Below are positions 33,503 to 41,880 of a stretch of 64,000 nt of DNA, piece by piece (the stretch's first letter is position 1; each line of letters begins with the position of its first letter). The notes beneath the pieces are model-generated. The model searched no databases. It had not been told where the DNA came from and worked only from the letters and a program-made list of their open reading frames with translations. Location of the stretch: the NCBI GenBank assembly GCA_963642885.1, contig CAVIJI010000002.1, forward strand, positions 1 to 64,000, written 5' to 3'. The translations under genes were made by a program, and so were the position numbers. Source of the stretch: UMGS1696 sp963642885. Lineage in GTDB: Bacteria > Bacillota > Clostridia > Oscillospirales > CAG-272.

Positions 33503-34750
33503 ATGACGCTGATTGAAATTTTTTCGGGTTCACCTATAGAAAACTTTATATCGACACTCGCACTTATGCCGAGAAAAACTGTATTTATTTCCCCCGATAC
33601 GAAAAAAGTATGGCGGGAAATACCGCGTTATAAACGTATTTTGTCGGGCAGAGGAATAGAGTGCGATATGGATGCCGTTAAAGTGTCGAAGAACGACCTT
33701 GACGACATATGCGATGTTCTCGGGAAAATACTGTCAGATGACAACGAAAATTATGTAGTCGATATATCGGGCGGAGACAGTGCAGTGCTGACGGCTGTGG
33801 GTATGACACTCGGCAGAAAAAACAGCCGTAATCTGTTTGCCTTTCGTATTAATCCTGTAAGCAGAAGGGGAGTTCTGTTTCGTTACGGCATGGATGAGGG
33901 AACGGAGAAATTCGTTTTCGATTTCTCATACAAAACGGAGGTATACCTGACCTGTGAAGAGAATATTATTCTGCACGGCGGAAGTGTGTGCGGAAGAGGA
34001 GAAAAATTCGATTCGGACAGCGGTTTGGCGAATGATATCGATGTGATGTGGTCGCTGTGCAGGACGGACCCCGCGGGATGGAATGCCAAAATAGGAAAGC
34101 TTTCATCGGAGACAAGCCGATACGGAGAAAGTGATATAAGAACCATATCGAAGGATGTTATCGGCTCGGGAACGAAAAACTCGGTTGACAGGCAGCTATG
34201 GAATGCTCTTGTGTCGCACGGACTTATCGTAATCGACGAAGAAATGTCACGGCGCGGAAGCTGGTTTTTCAGATATAAAAATAAGATTGCGGAGGATTGC
34301 CTGAATAAGTCGGGTACTATTCTCGAGTACAGAACATATCTTGCGGGAATCCGAGCAAAGCACAACGAGACCGATGTGTTCTGCAGTGCGGAGACGGGAA
34401 TCACCATCGGTTGGGATGAGGATGACGGAAGGTTCGGCGGTACTCAAAACGAAATCGACTGTATGCTTATGTGCGGGGTGTGTCCTATATTCATTTCGTG
34501 TAAAAACGGCGATATAAAAACAGAGGAGCTGTATAAGCTCGGTACCGTGTCCGAGAAATTCGGCAGTACCTACACGAAAGCCGTGCTGTTGTCGACGGTG
34601 TTTTTCGATGACGGAAAGCAGGCATCGGCTAAATCGGTTATGAAGCTGAAAAAGCGCGCACTCGACATGAACATAAAGCTCATATCGAAGGCGAATTCCA
34701 TGGCGGAGAACGCATTCGACCGTGCGATTAAGTCGCTCGGCATATTATGA
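33503..34750 (+). CDS. CARF plus PD-(D/E)XK nuclease-like protein (Card1/Can2, DUF1887 type)
   Basis: 415 aa. The N-terminal Rossmann-like half begins MTLIEIFSGSPIENFISTLA and contains VVDISGGDSAVLTAVG (about 85-100), the place of the CARF [ST]GG nucleotide-binding loop. A middle winged-helix-like region leads to a C-terminal PD-(D/E)XK-like domain with NEIDCML (about 316-322) and FISCKNG (about 330-336). This is the layout of Card1/Can2 nucleases, which cut nucleic acid when cyclic oligoadenylate binds, and of the wider DUF1887 family. The ExK position reads S-C-K here and the loop's usual Lys is Ser, so activity or ligand may differ. GGGAGG lies six bases before the start at 33503. No CRISPR array, Cas gene or cyclase is nearby. 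Confidence 0.78.
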   Translation: MTLIEIFSGSPIENFISTLALMPRKTVFISPDTKKVWREIPRYKRILSGRGIECDMDAVKVSKNDLDDICDVLGKILSDDNENYVVDISGGDSAVLTAVGMTLGRKNSRNLFAFRINPVSRRGVLFRYGMDEGTEKFVFDFSYKTEVYLTCEENIILHGGSVCGRGEKFDSDSGLANDIDVMWSLCRTDPAGWNAKIGKLSSETSRYGESDIRTISKDVIGSGTKNSVDRQLWNALVSHGLIVIDEEMSRRGSWFFRYKNKIAEDCLNKSGTILEYRTYLAGIRAKHNETDVFCSAETGITIGWDEDDGRFGGTQNEIDCMLMCGVCPIFISCKNGDIKTEELYKLGTVSEKFGSTYTKAVLLSTVFFDDGKQASAKSVMKLKKRALDMNIKLISKANSMAENAFDRAIKSLGIL

Positions 34751-34757
34751 CAAACAG

Positions 34758-34806
34758 AAAACGGCTGACACCGCGGTGAGATAACCGATGCGTCAGCCGT
34801 TTTTTT
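34758..34806. terminator. Bidirectional terminator between the CARF and CYTH genes
   Basis: A 12-bp stem AAAACGGCTGAC (34758-34769) with its complement (34792-34803) and an inner CGGT/ACCG stem, flanked by A's and T's; it serves both convergent transcripts. Confidence 0.9.
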
Positions 34807-34807
34807 G

Positions 34808-35314
34808 TTATTGTATGGGTTTAGCCAAAACTTTGTTGGAAAACTCACGTGTTCCCGTCAGCTCGCGTATTACGGTAATGCTTGCGGGCAGTTCAATGTT
34901 TTCTCTCTCGTTCTCGAGTTCGATTTCCATTACCGCGTATCCGTTTAACGCGTCTCCGCCGATTTCGTACGGATACACGTCAATCTCTATGGTGTGACCC
35001 GCATACGGGAAGGCATATCTTGTTTTAGTAAGCGAAGATATACCCTCTGCGGACAGTGCACCGTATTCGTCGAATGTAATCTCTCGTTCGTCTTCGAATC
35101 TGGTTGTGGCGTTTTTAGTACGCTTTTCCGTATAATAATATAAAGTACGACCGTCGGAAAACGTAACTTTCCTGATTCTGCGCTCGACACTTTGCTCTTT
35201 TTGCTTCAGATAGGTTTGGGTTATATGACGTTTGGTACAGTCCGCGAACGATGCGAAGACGTCATCACTCGGCAGAACAATGAGATATTTTCTCTCTATT
35301 TCGAGGTTAACCAT
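34808..35314 (-). CDS. CYTH-domain protein (triphosphate tunnel metalloenzyme)
   Basis: 168 aa. The N-terminal EIERKYL is the ExExK metal/triphosphate motif; charged residues on successive strands (RRIRK, YYTEKRTK, EDEREI, EIDVYPYE, AVMEIELE) fit the closed tunnel barrel. Relatives hydrolyse inorganic tripolyphosphate or thiamine triphosphate, or make cAMP; the length suggests a simple triphosphatase. GGAGG lies six bases before the start. It is 22 bases downstream of the 780-aa lipoprotein and probably shares its transcript. Confidence 0.88.
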   Translation of the reverse strand: MVNLEIERKYLIVLPSDDVFASFADCTKRHITQTYLKQKEQSVERRIRKVTFSDGRTLYYYTEKRTKNATTRFEDEREITFDEYGALSAEGISSLTKTRYAFPYAGHTIEIDVYPYEIGGDALNGYAVMEIELENERENIELPASITVIRELTGTREFSNKVLAKPIQ

Positions 35315-35336
35315 GCATTTCCTCCGTTAATATTAT

Positions 35337-37679
35337 TTATTCATGCTCGGACAACCATATTTTGACACGGGACTGAATTATGCGCGCACAGTCTTCGGCG
35401 TTTTTCGCGCCTCCCGTGAACGAAGTGATTTCCTCGGTGATGATGTTTGTAACCTCGGAGGGGATTGATTCGGTCAGGGGAGAACCGCACATATTGTTCA
35501 GGTAATCGATAATCGCGTCCGCATCGTCCTCGGTTAAATATGTGATGATTCCGGGCTCCGTTAAATCATCCTGTGTGCGTGTAACGTCCGTATTTTTCAG
35601 GCCGTAAGACGATGAACCGTTAAAGTAGAATTCGAATTCGTAGTCGTAATACTTTTCACATTCTTCTTTGATTTTCGATTTGATAACGGGGATTCCGCCG
35701 TAATAATCATCACATGAGGTAACGGCGGATTTAATGAAGTCCCATGCCTTGTCGGGATTATCACAGCAGCTTGTCAATATAAATACCGAATCCGATGTGA
35801 CGGTTCCGCCGCGTGTATTTTCACCCGCAGTCGGATATCCGATGAGCGTGAAATCCTTCGAGTTGAACACAGCCTGTAATTCTATAAAGCTCGGGATGGA
35901 GTAATTATACGAATTGTAGAGAGCTACCGTTCCGTTCTGATAACGCAGATAATAATTATCCTCGTCATTCTGAGATGAGTAATCGAATTCCGTGGGAAGA
36001 GACGCTATATAATTCAGAAGCTTGTAGAATGTCTCGTTTTCGAAATCACATGTATTGTTGTCGAAATCAATAAACGAGTCGAATGCACTTCCGAAAAAGC
36101 CGAATACATTTGACTGCGTAAGACCGTACATCAGTGCGGTGCCTTCGGAAAGAGATTCGGCGTAATCGAGCATTTCGTCAAGAGTCCATGAGGTAAGTCC
36201 GTTCAGCGTATCCGTCTTAGCCGCGAGAGTCATTACGTTGACATTGGAGGTAAGTCCCCAAAGCTTTCCGTCAGACGTGGAGAATGCACGCAGTACGCTG
36301 TCGAGAATATCATCCTTGTTTAAACTCGAATCCGATGACAGATACGTGCCGAGATCCGTAAAGAGGCCTTGTGATACGAGAGCCGCCGCGGGACCGTAGT
36401 TGTAGCTGCTGACTACAATATCGGGTTTGTATATACCGGCTGAGATGTCGTTTACCAGCTTGGTTGTTCCGGCATAGTAATCGATATCGGTATTGTATTT
36501 CGAATAATCCGTTAAAACAATGCGTGTATCTCTGTGCTCCTTATTGTACTTGACAATGCTTGCCGATAATGTTGAGTTGTTGTATTCTGCTGTGGCAGCC
36601 TCCACAACGGTTACATTCGACAGATCAATATCGTCGCTTTTCAGATAGACATGAGGGGCATTGTTTTCGGACGAATAGTCGGTTGCCAGAATCATATCCT
36701 TGCTTATTACGGCGTGAATATTGAAGTCGGAAGCCGAAATGTCGGAATTTGCATAGTTTAAAATCATTTCATCCGTCATTGTACCGTCATCCGAAACGGT
36801 ACAGCCGTAAACTCCGTCGCTCAATGTATAGTAATAATCATATCCGTCGGCGAAAAATACGCTGCCGATGTTGGGGGTGTTTAAGTATGTGGGAGTGCCG
36901 AAGGATTTAGAATTCGAGTCGAGCTTCGCGATTCCGTAGCCGTCTGTGAAATACGATGCCACGTATATATCACCGTCTGTGGAGACGTTCATTGACATTA
37001 TCCAGTTTGACAGCGGAACGGATGCCTTGAAAACAAAGTCGGAATCCACAACAACGATTTCGTTGTCTGCGGCGAGGTAAAGATTTCCCGATGCGTCACA
37101 CAGGAAATACTGAATATAAAACCATTCCGAATTTTCGGCTGAACCGAACATTCCCTTGATATCATCTGATTTAACGGTTTCGTCGGTTGCAAGATCGTAC
37201 CTGCACACGCAGTATGTCGATGAATATGTTTGAGAGTCATAGCTTTCGGAGAGGTAATACAAAGCGTCTCCGACAATGCAGGAGTTGTTTATGTATATGT
37301 TGTCTTTTGCGGAAATTACAAGCTGTTTTGTGTCGGTCAGCTTCATGTCCTTGTCGTATGTACATACCGCATACGTATAACCGCCGCCTATGTAATCCCC
37401 GTTGTCGTCGAATTCGGCATTGTATTTGCTTAAAAGCAGACGAAGCTCCCCGCTCTTCGCATCGTAAGACGGCTGCATATTGTCCGAATAGTCATAACCG
37501 TCGGGAACCTCGAGAATCGATTCGGTATATACATCAGTAAGTACGGATACTTTTTCGATTACTTCACCATCGGCGGTATTTGTGCTGTCCGAGCTGCCCG
37601 CACCGCCTTTTGAACACGATGAGGCAAAGGTCATGAGTACAAGTACCGCAGAGATTAAAGAGATAATTTTTTTGTACAT
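35337..37679 (-). CDS. Large lipoprotein: beta-propeller-like N-half fused to a solute-binding domain
   Basis: 780 aa. Lipobox MTFASSC, then a Gly/Ser-rich linker. Residues about 60-360 are repeated beta-strand segments with no clear catalytic motif (YTYAVCTYDKDM, DASGNLYLAADNEIVVV, DGDIYVASYFTDG, a pattern like propeller blades). From about 370 it resembles family 1 extracellular solute-binding proteins (SIVKYNKEHRDTRIVLTDYS, GIYKPDIVVSS, LTSWTLDEMLDYAESL, and a C-terminal lobe with GGTVTSDSVFILTSCCDNPDKAWDFIK). No transporter subunits are adjacent. It could sense or bind an extracellular polymer. Reading the first half as a propeller is an inference from pattern only. Confidence 0.78.
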   Translation of the reverse strand: MYKKIISLISAVLVLMTFASSCSKGGAGSSDSTNTADGEVIEKVSVLTDVYTESILEVPDGYDYSDNMQPSYDAKSGELRLLLSKYNAEFDDNGDYIGGGYTYAVCTYDKDMKLTDTKQLVISAKDNIYINNSCIVGDALYYLSESYDSQTYSSTYCVCRYDLATDETVKSDDIKGMFGSAENSEWFYIQYFLCDASGNLYLAADNEIVVVDSDFVFKASVPLSNWIMSMNVSTDGDIYVASYFTDGYGIAKLDSNSKSFGTPTYLNTPNIGSVFFADGYDYYYTLSDGVYGCTVSDDGTMTDEMILNYANSDISASDFNIHAVISKDMILATDYSSENNAPHVYLKSDDIDLSNVTVVEAATAEYNNSTLSASIVKYNKEHRDTRIVLTDYSKYNTDIDYYAGTTKLVNDISAGIYKPDIVVSSYNYGPAAALVSQGLFTDLGTYLSSDSSLNKDDILDSVLRAFSTSDGKLWGLTSNVNVMTLAAKTDTLNGLTSWTLDEMLDYAESLSEGTALMYGLTQSNVFGFFGSAFDSFIDFDNNTCDFENETFYKLLNYIASLPTEFDYSSQNDEDNYYLRYQNGTVALYNSYNYSIPSFIELQAVFNSKDFTLIGYPTAGENTRGGTVTSDSVFILTSCCDNPDKAWDFIKSAVTSCDDYYGGIPVIKSKIKEECEKYYDYEFEFYFNGSSSYGLKNTDVTRTQDDLTEPGIITYLTEDDADAIIDYLNNMCGSPLTESIPSEVTNIITEEITSFTGGAKNAEDCARIIQSRVKIWLSEHE

Positions 37680-37710
37680 TTCATATTCTCCCTTCGTAAA
37701 ACTTATCCTA

Positions 37711-37716
37711 ATTATA
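37711..37716 (-). promoter_or_regulatory. Extended -10 promoter for the 780-aa lipoprotein
   Basis: Minus strand TGGTATAAT with TATAAT at 37711-37716 and a TG one base upstream; the -35 region (TTTATC, 17 bases away) is poor, so the extended -10 probably carries recognition. Confidence 0.65.
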
Positions 37717-37781
37717 CCATACCGAGAAAATCGGATAAAGCGGGTAATGATTAGAATTCGATTAAATTCGTTAAATCAAAA

Positions 37782-37813
37782 AGGTACGAAGACCGTACAC
37801 GGCCCTCGTACCT
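37782..37813 (-). terminator. Terminator after the ABC exporter operon
   Basis: AGGTACGA (37782-37789) pairs with TCGTACCT (37806-37813), with an inner CCG/CGG stem; on the minus strand T's follow. It ends the two-gene ABC transcript. Confidence 0.8.
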
Positions 37814-37836
37814 CGGTGAAGCCTGATTAATTCGGC

Positions 37837-39669
37837 TTATTTCATGCTTTTGAACGCTGCGGCGGTTGCTTCCATTTCGTACTGACGCGTATAAAGTGAG
37901 TAATAATATCCTTTTTTCGCGAGCAGCTCGGAGTGTGTTCCCGATTCCACTATCTTTCCGTCGCGTACAACGAGTATAATATCGGCGTTTCTTACGGTCG
38001 ACAGACGGTGAGCAATCATGAACGAGGTTCTTCCGGCGATTACTGTCTCGAGTGCGTTTTGAATCAGCTGCTCGGTGAATGTATCTATTGACGATGTCGC
38101 TTCATCGAGAACGAGTATTTTGGGGTTGCAGAGAACGGCGCGTGCAAACGAAATCAACTGTTTTTCGCCTGTTGAGAGCAGGTCTCCGCCTTCACCGACT
38201 TCCGTATCGAGTCCTTTTTCGCTTTTTTCGACGATTCCGTCGGCGGATACTATTTTCAGTGCCGCCATTATTTCCTCATCGGTCGCATCGGGAGAGCCGT
38301 ACCTGAGGTTGTCTCTTATTGTTCCCGAGAAGAGATGCGGTGTCTGAAGCACATAACCGATATTCGAGTGCAGCCAAAGCTGTGATCTTTCGCGGGCGTC
38401 ACGTCCGTCTATGAGAAGACGGCCCGATGTCGGCTCGAAGAATCTGCAGACAAGGTTTACGAGAGTGGATTTGCCCGCTCCGGTTTCACCTACAATCGCA
38501 ACATTCGTTCCGTGCGGAATTTTAAGGTTGAAGTGCTCGAGTATGTATTCATCGCCGTCGGGGTACTTGAAGGAAACATCTTCGAATTCTATATCTCCCT
38601 TGATGTCCTCCCAGTTTTCCTTTTTGGGAGTGAACATATCGCCGTACTTTTCGATTACCTCGGGCGAGTCGGCAACATCCGATTCGGTTTCGAGAAGTCC
38701 CGTGAGACGTTCGATGTTTACCTGAATCATTATAAGCTGTGAAATAGAGTTGATTATCCAGCGTATAGGCGACATAATACCCATTGAGTATGACATGAAC
38801 AGTGACAGCGTGCCTACGGTCATCAGCTGCTCTTGAGTGAAATTACCGCCGAGCTTTAACACGAGTGCGAGCGCGACGTACGATGCGAAGTTGAGGGATG
38901 ACCAGAGAAGACCGCGGTAGCGCGACTCGTTTACCGATATTTTCTTCATATCGGAGGTCTGAGATTTGAATTCGGAATATATCTTGTCTTCGGAAACGAG
39001 GGTTTTTATTGTCTTGGCTCCGGTTATGCCTTCGTTGAATGTTCCGGTTATGCGTGAGTTGATTTCTCTTATTTTACGATTGGCAAATGTCAGCTTTTTC
39101 TGCATGAGACTGACAACTATTACGACCGCGGGAATTATGGCAAGCACAATCAGGGTGAGCTTAGCATTTGTTTTGAACATCACGACAAGTGCGCCGAGCA
39201 TGTATGTCATATTCCAGAGACAGTCGAGAAACGCCCATGAGACGAGATTTCCTATTTTACCGGTATCGCTCATGACTCTCGCGTGAATATATCCCACACT
39301 GTTCTGATTGAAATAAGAGAACGACAATGTCTGCAGATGGTCGAAGGATTTCTGCTTCAGGTCACGGCCTATATACATCTCGACTCTGGTGCCGATGTAC
39401 GTGCTTCCGAGGTCCATTCCCTTTTGCATGAGAAGCAGAACAATGTAGAGCACGGTGAAGGTGCCGATAGTATCGAGAGTACCCTCGGCAATGTAGTGGT
39501 TTATCGCGTACTCCTGAAATTTCGGAATAACAATATCTACCACCGACGCTCCCACCGCACATAAAATCATTATGAGCATTACGGAGAGGTACGGCTTCAG
39601 ATAAGGCAGAATTTTCGGTATTCCGAAAAACTTGAGATGGGTTGTTTGGGTGGAGGTTTCTTCATCCAT
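37837..39669 (-). CDS. ABC exporter half-transporter (catalytically consensus partner)
   Basis: 610 aa: six membrane helices (about 25-330) then an ATPase domain. Walker A is GETGAGKST, the signature LSTGEKQLISFARA, Walker B ILVLDEATSSID with the catalytic Glu, and the switch AHRLSTV. With the gene upstream it forms a heterodimeric exporter of the BmrCD/LmrCD kind; this subunit supplies the complete Walker B glutamate. It begins on the first subunit's stop (TGATG). Likely exports a drug, lipid or peptide; the substrate cannot be read. Confidence 0.92.
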   Translation of the reverse strand: MDEETSTQTTHLKFFGIPKILPYLKPYLSVMLIMILCAVGASVVDIVIPKFQEYAINHYIAEGTLDTIGTFTVLYIVLLLMQKGMDLGSTYIGTRVEMYIGRDLKQKSFDHLQTLSFSYFNQNSVGYIHARVMSDTGKIGNLVSWAFLDCLWNMTYMLGALVVMFKTNAKLTLIVLAIIPAVVIVVSLMQKKLTFANRKIREINSRITGTFNEGITGAKTIKTLVSEDKIYSEFKSQTSDMKKISVNESRYRGLLWSSLNFASYVALALVLKLGGNFTQEQLMTVGTLSLFMSYSMGIMSPIRWIINSISQLIMIQVNIERLTGLLETESDVADSPEVIEKYGDMFTPKKENWEDIKGDIEFEDVSFKYPDGDEYILEHFNLKIPHGTNVAIVGETGAGKSTLVNLVCRFFEPTSGRLLIDGRDARERSQLWLHSNIGYVLQTPHLFSGTIRDNLRYGSPDATDEEIMAALKIVSADGIVEKSEKGLDTEVGEGGDLLSTGEKQLISFARAVLCNPKILVLDEATSSIDTFTEQLIQNALETVIAGRTSFMIAHRLSTVRNADIILVVRDGKIVESGTHSELLAKKGYYYSLYTRQYEMEATAAAFKSMK

Positions 39670-41525
39670 CAGTTATTTGCCTCCTTTCCGTCGTTGTCGG
39701 ATATATCCGAGGATTGGATGTCGTTGATTTTCCTGTAAATACCGTCTGCCGCGAGCAATTCCTTATGATTGCCCTCCTCGGCGATTTTTCCGCCGGACAT
39801 AACGAAAATTTTATCGGCAGACATAAGAGTCTGTATTCTGTGAGAGATAATTATAACGGTAGAATCGGAGGTTTTTTCGTGAAGAGCGGTACGGATTTTC
39901 GAATCGGTCTCGCTGTCGACGGCAGATAAGCTGTCATCGAAAATCATAACGGGCGAATTTTGCGTCAACAGACGCGCTATTGCCGTTCTCTGCTTTTGAC
40001 CGCCCGAGAGGGTTACACCGCGCTCTCCGACCATCGTCTCGTAACCGTTTTTGAAGTTTTCTATAGTTTCGTCGAGACACGCTATTCTCGCGCTTTCGCG
40101 TATTTCTTTCTCGTGCTCGGAGGGCTTGGTATAGGTTATGCCTATGTTTTCTCTCAAAGTGCGGCTGAAGAGGAACGGCTCCTGCAAAACGATGCCGATG
40201 CTCTTTCTGAGAGAGGAAGCCTTGATGTTTTTAATATCGGTTCCGCTTATCGTTATTTTTCCGCAGTTATCCCCGAGCTCATACAGACGGCACAGCAGCT
40301 GGACAAGTGTGGATTTTCCGCTTCCCGTCATGCCGAGGATACCGACTGTCGTACCCTTTTTTATAGTGAGAGAGACGTCGTCAAGCACCCTTGTGTCCTC
40401 TCCGTCTTTATTTTCATAGGCGAAGGAAACATGGTCGAATACTATATCGCCGGACGTGTCGCATTCCACGGCATTCGGAGCGTCGTGCTCCTCTTCGGCA
40501 CCCGTGATGTCGTCTATACGCTTAAAGGAAATGCTTGCTTTGCTCATTTCGGAAATAACTCTGCCGAGCTGTCGTACGGGCCAAACGAGCATGGAGTTAT
40601 ACGATACTATCGCAATAAATCCGCCGACCGTAATCTCTCCTCTTACGCAGAGTACGGTTCCGAATATAAGAATGAGCATTACCTGTACTCCGGAGAGGAT
40701 GTCGCCCGTAGTCCAGAACAGAGACATAAGCAAACCGAGGTGTACCCATGAGTCGGCGTATTTTCTGTTCTGAGCGGTGAATTTGTCTACCTCGTACTTT
40801 TCACGTCCGAAAGCACGGACGACACGAACACCCGTGAGGTTTTCCTGCGCGATTGACGAGAGCTTTCCCTCGTCCTCGTCGCATTTCATGAATCCGCTTC
40901 CGATTTTACCGTGGAATACGGTTGAGTAGATCAATATAACGGGAATAGCGCAAAGTGCGATGAGGGCAAGTGAGGTATTTATGGAGAACATGAAAATAAG
41001 CGACATGGTGATAAGGAGAACTGTGCTGATTATTGTGGTAAGCTGTTCGGAAAGAAAGGTCTTTACGGTTTCCACGTCAGATGTACAGCGCTGAATAATA
41101 TCGCCGGTTTGGTTCTGCATAAACCATGAGCTCGGAAGGTGCTCGAGATGTGAGAAAAGCTTGTTTCTTATATTTTCGACAAGAGTTTCGGAGCCTTTTC
41201 TGTTGAATACCTGCTCGAGATATTGGAAAAGACTGAGAAACAAGGCCATGATAAGCACTGCCGCCGCGACAATCCAAAGATGGGACGAAATATAAGCTAT
41301 GCCGCCCAGCTTGTCTATAAACGGTGCGATATACGCGGGGATGTCGCTTTCACCCAGTACATTGTCGACAGTGAAGGTAATGATTTTCGGGCATAACAGC
41401 TCACATAACGAGGCGAGAAGCGAGAAAACTATGCATAGAACGAAATAGTGCGTGCTGCCCTTCATAAAGCTTATCGACAGACGCAGACTCGATTTACCGT
41501 TCTGTGGATTTTGGTTCTTTTTCAT
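39669..41525 (-). CDS. ABC exporter half-transporter (degenerate-site partner)
   Basis: 618 aa, same layout as its partner. Walker A is GMTGSGKST, signature LSGGQKQRTAIARLL, and Walker B VMIFDDSLSAVD, where Asp replaces the catalytic Glu, the mark of the degenerate ATP site in heterodimeric exporters; the switch is SHRIQTL. A long leader from a strong promoter precedes it. No regulator is adjacent. Confidence 0.92.
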   Translation of the reverse strand: MKKNQNPQNGKSSLRLSISFMKGSTHYFVLCIVFSLLASLCELLCPKIITFTVDNVLGESDIPAYIAPFIDKLGGIAYISSHLWIVAAAVLIMALFLSLFQYLEQVFNRKGSETLVENIRNKLFSHLEHLPSSWFMQNQTGDIIQRCTSDVETVKTFLSEQLTTIISTVLLITMSLIFMFSINTSLALIALCAIPVILIYSTVFHGKIGSGFMKCDEDEGKLSSIAQENLTGVRVVRAFGREKYEVDKFTAQNRKYADSWVHLGLLMSLFWTTGDILSGVQVMLILIFGTVLCVRGEITVGGFIAIVSYNSMLVWPVRQLGRVISEMSKASISFKRIDDITGAEEEHDAPNAVECDTSGDIVFDHVSFAYENKDGEDTRVLDDVSLTIKKGTTVGILGMTGSGKSTLVQLLCRLYELGDNCGKITISGTDIKNIKASSLRKSIGIVLQEPFLFSRTLRENIGITYTKPSEHEKEIRESARIACLDETIENFKNGYETMVGERGVTLSGGQKQRTAIARLLTQNSPVMIFDDSLSAVDSETDSKIRTALHEKTSDSTVIIISHRIQTLMSADKIFVMSGGKIAEEGNHKELLAADGIYRKINDIQSSDISDNDGKEANN

Positions 41526-41677
41526 GAATTTTATTCATACCCGTGCGGTTGTGGATTACCGCGATTGATGCCGGAGGAGTGGAGAAGTCCGGCTTTATTT
41601 TTTTTGCTTAAAAAACGGCACCGGGCTTTTCGCGGCGACAACAGGATACCGCACCGAAAGACACAGTGACCGTGTGT

Positions 41678-41706
41678 ATTATAACACCGCATATGTACCA
41701 TTGCAA
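41678..41706 (-). promoter_or_regulatory. Sigma-A promoter for the ABC exporter operon
   Basis: Minus strand: TTGCAA (41701-41706), 17-base spacer, TATAAT (41678-41683). It leaves a leader of about 145 bases (41526-41670) that is GC-rich with short repeats of CGGTGC but has no riboswitch or attenuator I can recognise. Confidence 0.85.
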
Positions 41707-41749
41707 TAGCATTTAACAAACCGTAACATATTTGTAATATTGTAGTATC

Positions 41750-41778
41750 TTGACAAAAAGCTCGTTTAGTAGGATAAT
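41750..41778 (+). promoter_or_regulatory. Sigma-A promoter for the M16 peptidase
   Basis: TTGACA (41750-41755), 17-base spacer, GATAAT (41773-41778). Divergent from the ABC exporter promoter, about 45 bases away; leader of about 95 bases. These two promoters and leaders account for the gap 41526-41880. Confidence 0.85.
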
Positions 41779-41880
41779 ATAAGCAAGGTTTAGATGCGTA
41801 TCCTTAAGGATTCACCCGTTGTTCGCCTTATCTTAATAATTGTGAAAATGTAATATCATATGACAGAAAGGAAAACAAAC

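Noticed and set aside
41526..41670. Riboswitch or attenuator in the ABC exporter leader
   Set aside because: The leader is long and GC-rich with repeated CGGTGC, but no known aptamer core or terminator/antiterminator pair could be recognised.
41550..41700. tRNA or other structural RNA gene
   Set aside because: No cloverleaf, CCA end or T-loop consensus could be found here or elsewhere in the window; GCCGGA/TCCGGC near 41568 is only a short stem.
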